From NCBI GenBank assembly GCA_003640385.1, contig RCAB01000057.1, positions 1 through 64,000 on the forward strand: a DNA stretch of 64,000 nucleotides, read 5' to 3'. The notes under the pieces were generated by a model. It was not told the DNA's origin. It searched no databases and worked only from the letters and a program-made list of their open reading frames with translations. The stretch comes from Setaria digitata. Its lineage: Eukaryota > Nematoda > Chromadorea > Rhabditida > Setariidae. Positions 33,996 through 45,200 of the stretch are shown piece after piece. Each line of letters begins with the position of its first letter. Position 1 is the stretch's first letter. Made by a program: the position numbers and the translations under genes.

Positions 33996-34947
33996 TTATT
34001 TCTTATTCATCGCCATAATCAATCCACCAACCTGTTCACCAGCATTTGTTGAAATTTCTTTTCCCAATTCTGGAAGATTTATTCATCTATCGGACAAACG
34101 CTCTTGCTCTTCCGTAAGGCTTCTTTCCTTATCAGAGAGGTGAAATATGTCCACATTATTTTATCCTTTTTGACGTAGAGCAAAAAAGATCTTTAGTTCG
34201 GATTCAGTTATTGTGGAATTGTAACTTTGCGTGGCATACAGTTGATCAACTTTTTCCTGTTTGTTATCGGGGAAATTAATGATGAAATCCTATTCAGAGA
34301 TTGTTTGACAACAACTACCTTCCAATCATTTGAAAGTAAATAGAGGTCGTATTCCGTGTATGACCTCATAATTACGCCTCAAAAACTCCACAGTTTCCTT
34401 TTCTCTTTGAGCCTTTCAACTTCCAGTTTATATCACGAAATATATATGCTGTCAGCTAGTATAACTTCGACTGATGCACACTAACGTAGCAAAAAAGTAA
34501 ATCTTCTATGCATGTGGAATTTGCCTGCTTCTTGAAGTGTTTGCGTTAGTGCTCTTCGCTTAAGCCTAAAATGCAGTATGGAAATAAGGAAAAGCCATCG
34601 TTCGTTGCAGAATCAAGGCTTCTTCAATTTTTTTCTTTATGACTTTGCATCAATTGATTTGAGGAATGTATTATATGTCAAAATGAATATAATCTATCCC
34701 AGGACAGTTCTTAGTACGCTTCCTTTTCTCATTTGCTTCTCGAGATTTTATTTTTCATAGATATACTTTTGTTTGAACCATGCATCACATTTGCCAAGAT
34801 GCTCATTATGGTTTGAATTATACCATACTGAGTGGTTCATTGGGTACGTGGAAGAGGGGTTGTAATTTTTTGTGTTGTTCAGGGTCACAAGTACGGCTTC
34901 ATCACGGAAATTAGACAGAATGTGCTGGACGTGACATGACGTGTTAT
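33996..34947 (-). pseudogene. decayed coding relic, family unknown
   Basis: Reading the minus strand, a good splice acceptor (TTTTTTTCGCAG ending at 34948) opens a frame of about 65 codons ending at a stop at 34748-34750. Its composition is protein-like, with phrases such as ILSNFRDEAVLVTLNN and NEHLGKCDAWFKQKY. Downstream another acceptor-like site (TGCATTTTAG, near 34570) precedes more such sequence. From 34403 down to the stop at 33996-33998 one frame reads SDKERSLTEEQERLSDR and LPELGKEISTNAGEQVGG but is broken by four stops; a shift near 34400 joins it to a further fragment. Charged, low-repeat composition on one strand argues for a former gene. I do not recognise it; the last part only vaguely recalls small secreted helical nematode proteins. 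Short unrecognised introns, rather than decay, cannot be ruled out. Confidence 0.4.
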
Positions 34948-36563
34948 CTGCGAAAAAAACAATTTAGTTGTGATAACGTTTTTAAAGTAAAGTGTGCAAC
35001 TCTTATGAACGAAAGTATGCTATCGTTGTCCTACCTATGCCGTTCTTGCGCAACTACCAATCTTGTTATTTGCAAACTTCGTGTCGCTTTATATTCTTCG
35101 TCAGCGGTACCTACGCAGCAGTGATAAATGCACGGGATGACGTAATGTGAAGCAGATGTTTACAGACGGTGAAGAATGTCAAAGAGTGTTTGTTAAACTT
35201 CCGTCATTTACGCCTTGCTTACTTTGCCATTATAATTATTTTTAATGTTATTAAACATTGCAGACAAAAGTCTAACTAGAAGTACTTGTTTACGGGCATA
35301 TGAAGGACCCTAAGAATTCATCTGTAGTTTATTAGGCGACATAAGCAACAGTACAGTTAAACTGGTAATAGTGCATGTTTTTTTTATAATCAGATGACCA
35401 CTCAATGTGAAGACAGTTAAAAATTAATCATTTTCTTCGGAAGATCCAAATATGCCTAACTTATTTCACATGTCGATTGATTCTCACATTATGTTGTCCT
35501 TTTCACCGGTTGTAATATCTGCTTATCTACGCTATCATTATTGCCATATTTGTTGAGTGTTGCTCCTCGTGCACTCATCATTACCATGCTTGATTTTTAC
35601 CATCCCTGTATCTTTCCTGTAATATGTAGATAATATGTGAATTAATAAGTTAATAATAAACCTATCATTAACTTATTAATTAAATTACTAATACTTATGA
35701 ATCTAATTAAAACTTGTCTAATCAAAAATTTCAGGAAGGAAAGTAACTTCAACGTTATTTACGTTATTCCACCTGTCATTATCTGCCTTGTTCCACCTGG
35801 CTATTTTCGACTGCCACGGAAAGTGGCACAGAAATTGTGTCTTCTCTTCGAGGATTATCTAGCAGAAATCGGAACATTTGCAGAAAAAAAGTTTTTGTTT
35901 CAGGTATAGACTCCAAAATAAAATTCGCTACTGTTGATGCTTTATATTTCAAGTTCAATAATAGAGTTTATTAATGACCTTGTTTTCTTTTCCTTATTTC
36001 TCATTATCAACATAGCTAGTATGTTGACGAAGTGCTTCACTACGTAGTAGAGCAGTAGATTTGTATTTTTAAATATAACAAAATAAAGTGTAAAAAGAAC
36101 GTATCATCTCATATTATTGAAGGTGTTTTTCTGCAGTACCAAGAGGTCGTTTTTTTAGTTATAGATCTTCCTGAATCATTCTTGATTTATATATATAAAT
36201 TTATATTACTCGGTTTGTTTCACTACACTTGTTTCATGTTGTATAAGTAATTACTGATACCAGTAGATCATTATCGGCTATACGGGTAGTAAATCGAAAA
36301 AACCAGTATATATATATACATATATAGTTAGTATTTCGGGAGATATTAATAATTAGAGCAATATTCACTGCGTATTATGTTTGATCTCATCCGTTTGGTA
36401 TCATCGTTTAGTTTTGATCTCTTATGATTATCAAATCTTGTGCTGCTTCATACATAAAACAGATAACCAAAGAACAGTGATCAGTTTTTATCAGTAACAA
36501 GTCTTGACTGCACAACAACGATCCGTTTTGTTCTATTGTTTTTTTTTTCTTTTTTTTTTTATA
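34948..36563. other. intergenic region before TPP
   Basis: Possible upstream exons of the minus-strand relic could lie at about 34950-35160, where one minus frame stays open for about 45 codons, but no start is clear. The remainder is AT-rich with an alternating TA stretch near 36308-36326 and nothing recognisable. Confidence 0.4.
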
Positions 36564-36564
36564 G
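36541..36564 (+). promoter_or_regulatory. candidate spliced-leader acceptor of TPP
   Basis: A long T tract followed by ATAG ends at 36564, 39 nt before the TPP ATG at 36604. No upstream donor or exon is recognised. Confidence 0.55.
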
Positions 36565-36603
36565 GGTGGCGTCAAAAGACTTTGTTGTGAGGGATCTTGC
36601 TTA

Positions 36604-39600
36604 ATGACGGAAGCGGTTAAAGATCAGGAGAATAGAGGAGGCAAGTCGGAAAGAACTGAACCGACAAAAGATGAGCATTCAAGGGAAAAAGATATAGAAC
36701 AGCTTGAAGTACGAAGAATTAATTCATCAGGTTTGTATGTTTTAGCGTTGTTATTGTTCCTCTCTCTCTGCAAAATGTTTTTATTACCTAAATCCTATTT
36801 GTGGGTGACTTTTTTACCAGATGAGTTGCATTTTTCTTTTTTGACTTTTTCACCAGAGGAGTTGCATAGGTTTGTAGTCCTGAAAGATTAGGTAATTGAA
36901 AGCTGCTCGAGTTAATTAGTATATCGAAAGCTGCTCACCCACTTCAGTTGTCTGCTAGTCGGCACTTTCCTCTTTTGAGTTCCTCGAGAATATTTGCTTT
37001 CAAAGCTATAGTTACGGTTATATGATTACCTCCGTTTAAACTAGAAAGAATTAGATGAAGCTATATTGTTGGAACTGTAATATTGTCGTAGTCGTAGTCA
37101 TTGTTCGAATGAGTGGTAGAGGTGGGAAAGGTGGAAAAGGCAGAAATTCAGCATATTAATTTAACTCATGTTAATGTTCCAAATGTTCTTGGAAAGGAGG
37201 GGAAGGGTAGGGGACTGCGAGGTTCGGTTATTCAGTTTCGTTCCCGATGTTCCTGTCAGTAAAATATTTCTCCAGAAACTGGTGAAAATACAGAACAGAA
37301 TTCATCACTGGAGAACAGCGGTATAATAAATAATGATAATGTTCAAACCGTTGATGAATTCAAGAATCTCATGTACAAGGTTTGTAATTTGCACCAATGT
37401 TTCAAACATTCGCAAACTTTCACTGTCACTGACGTATAATCTCGCAAGATTAACTGTCTTGCTTTGTGATAATTCTTCAAACCAATGAAGGATTTTTATT
37501 ACGATGAGTGAAGTTTTATTTTTCTTTAGTTTGTCACGTTTTATGGAATAACTTACTGAGTATTTTTTTGTCAAGATCTGTTTATAACTAGTATTTTGGT
37601 GAAAATTTGTTATATTTTCAGATGCAAGAAACGCGACGTACGATAGTTGTTGCTTTGCTAAATGAGAGGGACTTGAAGAAGGATGATGTTGCATTGTTAC
37701 GACAAGCGTATGAAAGGTTAACCGATAGTCAAACACATTCGTTCCAACGTGAAATGTGTACACTTACGACGAAATTGAGTCTGAACATTAGGGATGAAAC
37801 GAGGGGTCTTGAAGTATGTTATCCTTATTGTGTATTGTCGTAGTTGCTTAAGTACATTGTCTTGCCGCCTTCTGCCAACTAGTTATTATCCGCATCCTAC
37901 TCCAAATATGTTGTAGGATTTACAGTAAAATCTGCAAAAAAAAAAAAAAAAAGGGGGTACAACAGAGCGAACTCAAGAAAGCCCAAGGTACTTTGATTTT
38001 TCGAATATTCGAGGGATAAAATGCTCCAACTACTGAAAATAAGGGTTTGAATTTCCTTATTCGACAAAAAAAAAGAAAATTTCAGAAAGACTTGAAATAC
38101 CTCGAAACACTGTCGCAGATTCGGGAAGAAGAACCAAGCCTGTCGTGGCCAGTTGTCATGTCCCGAATTGACTTGATTTCAATTCTCGCAGATTATCATC
38201 CGGAAGGTAAAGAAACATTCATGAAGGAATATAAGGAAGCTGTAAAGTAAGTTTATGCAATCGTTCCCATCCATTTTTTTTTTATTTTCGTTTTTCTCGA
38301 ACCAAAAGAAAGAAAAAGAAGAGAAATCTTCCAGAAAATTTCTTGATAACTACACTTCTAGATTCCTCCGCACATTTATTGGTTCAGAGATGACTAACGG
38401 AAAAAAGCCAATATTTGTAACGGATTGGGATGGTACTATGAAAGATTACTGCTCACAGTATGCAACAAATCTCCAGGTAATTTCTCGCCGATTATTCACT
38501 TTCAGCTTAGCCTCAGGTTCTGAGATTTGACTGTCTTTTAGCTCATATTGAGTAAAAATTAAAAACTGCCGCCTTTCATTAGGGGACCGTCAGTAATTCC
38601 TATAATTAAAATTGAAAAGTATAAAAGGATCTGCATTGGTCCAATTCAAAAAAATCATTTTTAAAATCGTAGATGAGGATTATAAATTCCACTGTGTTAT
38701 TTATTTTTTTTTTTTTCCTTGTCAGATTTTACTTTTATAGCCGATATATAGTGCAATAGGGATGGTTCGGTTCGCAGATCGTTTCACACGTATTAGTGCT
38801 GTATTAACAGCAGGGCCCTTACGTGGTCCAGGAATACTGGATTTAACAGCTATGCCAATTGATGGCCCTGTAATGTTTAGTGGTTCGTGGGGTCGGGAAT
38901 GGTGGCTCTCCGGAAAGCGCGTTGTTCATGAAGATGGTATTACTGATGAAGGTTTTAATGCACTGCAGCGTTTAGATGACGAGGTATATGTTTTCCTACT
39001 TTCTTGATTTTTTTAAAACTTCTGCTTCTTTACTGGGAAGTTTTCAGTATTTCTTTTATATCAGGTCTTCATGTTCTTATCTTTATGATCGTTTTTTTTT
39101 TTTCGAATCGATTTTGTACTTACTGATGATTTTTAATAATTTCGGTGCAAATAAAGCTAATCAAATCATTTCAGATGAAAGATTTGCTGCATTCCTCAGA
39201 TTATGCTCCGTTTGCACTTGTGGGAAGCGGTGTTCAACGAAAAGTAGATCGATTAACATTAGGTGTTCAAACTGTTTGTCATCATATAGCATCCGAATTA
39301 TCCAACAAATATCAGATGGCTGTAAAGGAACGGGTGCATCGTGTAGACCCAAATAGTCAGGCAGGTATTTGGTGTTCAGAACTGAGTTAGGTAGATTTTT
39401 TTTTAAAGGATAGAAAAAAGTGCAAAATTGCTTGTATTCCACCTGTTATATTAAATACTAATCACTTACTCTAAATATGATAGTTTTCTTTTTTTGCTTT
39501 GTGTATACTCGCATTTTACTTACCACAGAGTTCAAAAATTCATTTTTGTTTCTTCACAAAAATTCTTAACAAAGAAAATAACGAGCAGAAAGGTCGCACA

Positions 39601-40455
39601 AAGCTAAGAAACTAAAATAAAAAGGAAAATTACTTAAGTAATTTTTTCAGTTGTTGGTATTTGATCCCTCTACAGAACTGGAAGTAGAAGTAGTTGCACA
39701 CAGCTCGGGTATCATATGGAATAAGGCCGATGGAGTAGATCGTTTAATAAAAAGTTTGGGCGATTCGCTGAAGACACCGGGAAAAGTTTTGATTTGTGGG
39801 GATACTCCCTCCGACCTTCCTATGGTTCGACAGGCAGCGAAACAAAATCCAGAGGTAAAATTTCTCCTCTTTTCCCAATTCCAATTTTTTTTTCTTTTAC
39901 TAGTAATAGTAGACAAGAATTGTTTAAGTAATTAAAACGATTTAAGACGGAAGTATGATTATAAAATTAGTTAATATTTATTGTCAGCTTTATTGCGGTT
40001 GCGCCCATTGCAACTTCTCTCGCATTTCTTCAAGATATATAGGAGATATGAAGGAGTGTTAAGACACGTAAGGTTCGCTAAATCTGTATGCTGTGGAAGA
40101 AATTTATTATGTTAACTGTCGTTCATTTCCTGAAGCCTTTTAGTTCTTGCTGTTAATGTTAATGTATATGTATAATTAAATAAATAAATCCGGATAAAGT
40201 ATTTTAAATTCTAATTTTTCCTATTGAATTCTAGAATATTTTCTGATATAGGGTGTGATGGCAATATTTGTTGGCGCAAAGATCCCGTTACGCGAAGAAG
40301 TAAAGCAAGTAGTTGGAGACGACAATCGCTGCTGTTTTGTGTCATGCCCAGATATCATACATGCGGCAATGTCCCAAATTCTGAACGAGCAATGTATCGG
40401 CGAAAGAAGCGCATCTGAAAATTCAGGAAAGGATCATAAAGTGGTTGAAACATAA
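36604..40455 (+). CDS. gob-1: trehalose-6-phosphate phosphatase
   Basis: Cytosolic HAD-superfamily enzyme that removes the phosphate from trehalose-6-phosphate, the last step of trehalose synthesis. Exons: 36604-36730, 37276-37379, 37622-37813, 38086-38246, 38362-38476, 38741-38983, 39175-39360, 39651-39854, 40252-40455; 511 aa. HAD motif I is DWDGT (Asp216 nucleophile, Asp218 acid/base), the cap region includes SGSWGREWWLSGKR, and the metal-binding motif IV is CGDTPSDLPM. The residues before the catalytic core, from about the QETRR segment, correspond to the helical N-terminal domain known from the Brugia enzyme; the first 45 or so are polar and poorly conserved. The sequence matches the Brugia TPP closely throughout. 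In C. elegans the orthologue is gob-1, whose loss is lethal. Intron 7 starts with GC, not GT. Start chosen as the first ATG after the leader acceptor and by similarity to the Brugia N-terminus. Confidence 0.95.
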
Positions 40456-42297
40456 ATTTGTCTTTTTATCGTCAGTTTTCTATTATATGGATGATTTAAG
40501 TGATTTGAAAAATAGGAAAGATGTGTTGCAAATCTTTTTTGATATTTATATATCTCTTTTTAGTAGATTCGATTGTTTCCTGTACATGATCAGCGGTTAA
40601 ATTTCACGGCTTTTTATTAAGAAAAATTCCTAACTGTACGAACGAATTTTGGTAATACCGAAAGAACACCTCGCAAATTTTTCTTTAAATGAAAAATTTA
40701 GGATTTATTAAAAAATGAAATGGGATCATTCTGTCGTAAATTTCTTTTCTTGCGAGTAAAGTCGGCTGTAAGATTTAATCCTAGTTGGAAATTTTCAATC
40801 AATTGGTTTTAAACTGGGTGCGTAAACGGGAGGATCTTGAGAGTCGGAGTAGAGCTTATACTTAAGGCAGAATTCCAAGCATTTGTTCCTGAAGGGATTT
40901 ATTTACTTTAGGATATAATTTCTTTAAAGTCTGCTAGTTTATGCATTTTATGCTGTGATTCTTTTTTTCCTATCTCTTTTGGTTGCTTCACTTTTCTCTA
41001 GATTGCAATAATGCTTGATTTATTTTTATATTATCTATTTTGAACAGTGACTCAGTAATTACCAGAACTATCTTGTCCTTCGATATGACTGCCTCCTAGA
41101 ATTCTTGTTGTTAGCTATTATTCGAATTTGTCCAACTGAATCACTGATATATGCAGGCTGGACAGTTTACCCTCAAAATAAGTTAGGTTATTATATTCCT
41201 TATTCACAAATATTTGAAAAAATCTTCGTATAGCGAATGTGACAAAATTATTAAGCGTAGCTATTGGTTTGCTAGTAGCTGCTTTTTTTTTTAGAATTTC
41301 GTGAAGTTTTTTTTAATTCTCTTTTCAGTTTTTTTTTTTTCTTTATTTTATTTCCTGTAAGAGAAAAAAGTGAATAGTGCAGCAATCTTTTTATATTTTA
41401 AGGTGTTTTCTAATCTTTTGATCTTTTTCTTTTGACGAATTTCTCAGGATTTTACATATTATTGTATATATATCTATATCCATATATATCTTTATTGATC
41501 TTCCTATCTATATATAGATATATCGACAGATACAGATATAGATAGGTGCGTGAGCACGTTCTTGTGTTTGTTTGCTCCAACCTCAATAAAATGCGTGTGT
41601 TGCAATAATACAGTGTTACACATGCGCTGTTTTTAATCTCGGCCATACATGGTTTATCCGGAAACAGTAGTGGCGTGAAGTATTTAGTGATATGAAAAAA
41701 AGACCGAGAAATGAATTTCTAACTTCCATTTCAGAACGGAATAGGGATCAAAAGTACTACTGAAAGGAAGAATTTCCAAAATTAGGGCATTGTTTGGTAA
41801 GATTACTGTACTTAATTGACAGGTGGTTAACGTTTACCTCTCACTATTATACGTGGTAATATTTAAATGTGGTTTATCTGGGGAGGTGATGTTAAGCGGC
41901 ATTAATTATGAAATATCGTTGGTATTTGGGTGTAGAAGACGGTAAAAATAGATCGCTGTGGAGAACAAAAGAGACTATGCTGGTCTTCACCAACATTTGC
42001 TCTTCAAGTGTACATTGAACTAAAAATTACATCTATTCAGTGAACTTGTCGTTTATATTTTGGAAACAGTTCCATAAATATTTAGTTCATATACTGAAAA
42101 ATCATATCGTATGAATCAAAAAAATTGTGCGCTAAAGTTATGTTGTTCTTACCTTTTCTGTGTAATCATTTTAATAAATATAATTTTAATTTTAGATAAT
42201 GGCCCTCATAATAAAAAAAAGTCTCATGAACAATGTAGTTGATTGATAACCGATGTTGAGAAAAAACAAGAGTCAAGGATTTCCGAAGTAAAATTTG
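40456..42297. other. intergenic region between TPP and site-1 protease
   Basis: AT-rich. A GATA/TATC-type stretch at about 41460-41546 includes an inverted repeat with arms CCTATCTATAT (41503-41513) and ATATAGATAGG (41536-41546). A pyrimidine-rich AG at 42196-42197 could be the spliced-leader acceptor of the next gene; it would leave a 100-nt leader with one short upstream ATG frame at 42201. No gene seen. Confidence 0.45.
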
Positions 42298-45200
42298 ATG
42301 CTTGTTCGTTGGATTGCAGTATGTATGATAATAATTTGTATTTTTAACTGTTTTATTCCGTCATTTTGTCCGATTAGCGAATCAAAGTGTTAGTTTCTTT
42401 TTCTTCTTTTGTTTTCCTTTAAAATGTTGTCGAATTTGATCTCCAATACAGCAGATAATTCTTTCACTGATTGGAGAGATGAAAGATTGATTTAATAATA
42501 ATTGACTAATAAATTATTTCTTTGGTAGTAGGTGAGAGGATGGATAGATGTGCGATTTAAGTAATTTTATTTGTAAACTGAGAAAAACTAAAATAAAAGA
42601 TAGTTTGAACTAGCTAGGGGATTGAAATGAGAACAAAGGAAAAACAAGGGGAAAGAAAACAAAAAAAAAATGAGGAGAGTGAGAAAAGAAAAAACTAGTG
42701 GGAGGAAAGGTTAGTAAAATCTTGTTTTTGCATATCTTAAGGTTTCATCGTTTGGTAAGAAACAGTTGTTGAGTGAGATACCTTTGTGCATTTTATTTTA
42801 ATTCCTTGTTTTACAATTTAAATTTCTAGCATACATCGTAACATATGATGGATACTATAGAGTTGACATTCGACATAGCATAATAAAAGAGGCAGTAAGA
42901 ACTACAGTAAATATCGAGCCGCGACCGATTCTGTTGAGCGATTTTGATGTCGTCGAGGTACAAGTTCAAGTTTTTACCATTATCGTCAGATTTGGATGTA
43001 GTTATACAATTAATTTCCCTCTTAACTAGTTAACTGCATGTTAAATTTTAAGTTTGGACATGAAAGTTTTTGGAAAACTTTGAGTTATAAATTTCAAATG
43101 AATTTCCTGTTCAATGATTCAGTGATCTTTTCTAAAAGCTGAAGGTAGATTCGGCTAAAAAATAGAACGTGATATAATGTTTTAATGTTAGGTATCGGCA
43201 TGCAATTCAACCATTTTTATCCAGTCACTACAACGTTCTGTCCGTACCATACGTGTTACAAGTAATAGTCGTTTCACAACTACATTGCGGAAAAAACAAT
43301 TGCTTACACGAAGACGTCATTCTGGCGGCATCGAAATTCGCCATGTTACTAAACTTCTTAATGTTGATAAGCTATGGGATATGGGATATAAAGGTACCAT
43401 TCAGTTTTCATGTTGTTTGGATTATTATTTGGGTTCTTTGTATAGTCCACAGATAAAAATTTTATGTATAAATAATGATTTTTGATGCAGTAGCGGCCTC
43501 TTCCGTGCTTTTTAATGTGCTGATAAACCAAGAATAACACTGAAGATGAAAGTTTTTTTTCTTGATTTTGCTGATTCAGTCAAACGCAAAAGATTAGTAG
43601 GAAATCTAATTTAACTTAATAATTTTTATCATATAAATTTTTTAGTCTAGTCTCAAACCAAAAAATTACTTCATGGAGCTCAAAATATATTCATATTTAC
43701 ATACTTCAAAATAATTCCACATTTGTAGGTCAAGGTGTGAAGGTTGCAGTTTTTGATACAGGTCTTGGAAAGCATCATCCCCATTTCAGACAAATTGTTG
43801 AGCGTACGGACTGGACAAACGAACAAACTGCTGATGACGGTATCAAACTTCGTTGATTTACTGTACTAGCTGCCTTTTCCTCGTGTTACATGAAGTTAAT
43901 TAATTTGCCACTATTTAGGTCTTGGTCATGGTACGTTTGTTGCTGGCCTGATAGCTAGTTCAGATCATAAATGTAATGGATTTGCTCCTGCTGCTAGCAT
44001 TTATGCTTACAAAGTTTTTACAAAGAAGCAAGTAAGTTTTGGAATTTTTTTCAAGCAACGAGTTTTAGTAACGAGTATTTAAAACAGTTGCATTCTATGT
44101 AATTGTTGAAGTGCTCAATCTTCTTAAATCATTCCAAATTCTGCAGCTCACAAGATAACATTCCTCTATGCACTGATGGACTTATAGAGTTGCACAAGTT
44201 GAAACAGCTTAACGTTTATACTAATAAGAAATAAGATTAAGCAGAAATTCTTCCTTTTGCTTTATCAACATTGAAAAAAAAATCATTCTAGAAATTTTTA
44301 TTGATTTATTTTAGGTTTCATTTACGTCATGGTTTCTTGACGCATTTAACCATGCCATATTACGGGGTATAAATATACTAAATTTGAGGTAATTTTATTA
44401 CAGTTTTAAGTGAATTGAAAAATAGAGGAAACTAGTTGTATGCTTTTGTAACTTAAAGTTTCAAAATACTTGAAAGAGATTTTTGAAACGAAATGGGCAA
44501 TAATTTGTTTTCAGCATTGGTGGTCCAGATTTTACTGATCTTCCATTTATGGATAAAGTTTGGGAACTTACCGCGAATGGAATTATTCTTATTTCTGCAA
44601 TTGGAAATGATGGACCAAAATTTGGGTTGGGTTTTCGAAACTTTTTAATTAGTGGATGAGTACTCTTTCATTTAAAAAACGGAAAAAATATGATGAAAAA
44701 TATATGACATTTTAAAGAATTAAAGAGTACAGAAAAAAGAAATAATAAAAGACACAAAAAAAGTAATCCTCTTCATTTCGATTTTTTTTGTTAGGACTTT
44801 GAATAATCCAGCAGATCAGATGGATGTTATCGGTGTTGGTGGGATAAACTTTGATTCTAAAATTGCTCGTTTTTCTTCACGTGGAATGACCACTTGGGAA
44901 TTGCCTGGTGAGATTTTTCGAAAAGTTTTTACAGATACCTTGACGGTCATTTGCTCTCGAAATGTAGAAGTAGTTAACATGTAAACCTTTTAAAATATGC
45001 AAGTCATTTTGTGGATATATAAATTTATGGATTAAAATATGATTTGACATTAACGGTCTTGTTCTTTGCTGATGGCTATGGGCGAGTTAAACCGGACATT
45101 GTTTCTTACGGTGCTACAGTCTATGGTTCCGGTCTAAATGGTGATTGCCGCGCTCTCTCTGGTACATCTGTTGCATCACCAGTGGTTGCCGGAGCGGTGG

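Noticed and set aside
33996..34947. Mariner-type transposase remnant as an explanation of the minus-strand relic
   Set aside because: I looked for the usual catalytic and C-terminal transposase phrases and terminal inverted repeats and saw none.
37218..37235. tRNA B-box-like sequence (AGGTTCGGTTATTC)
   Set aside because: No matching A box or cloverleaf around it, and it lies in a TPP intron.
37305..37763. 152-codon minus frame
   Set aside because: Overlaps TPP exons 2 and 3 on the opposite strand; TPP is supported by conserved protein sequence.
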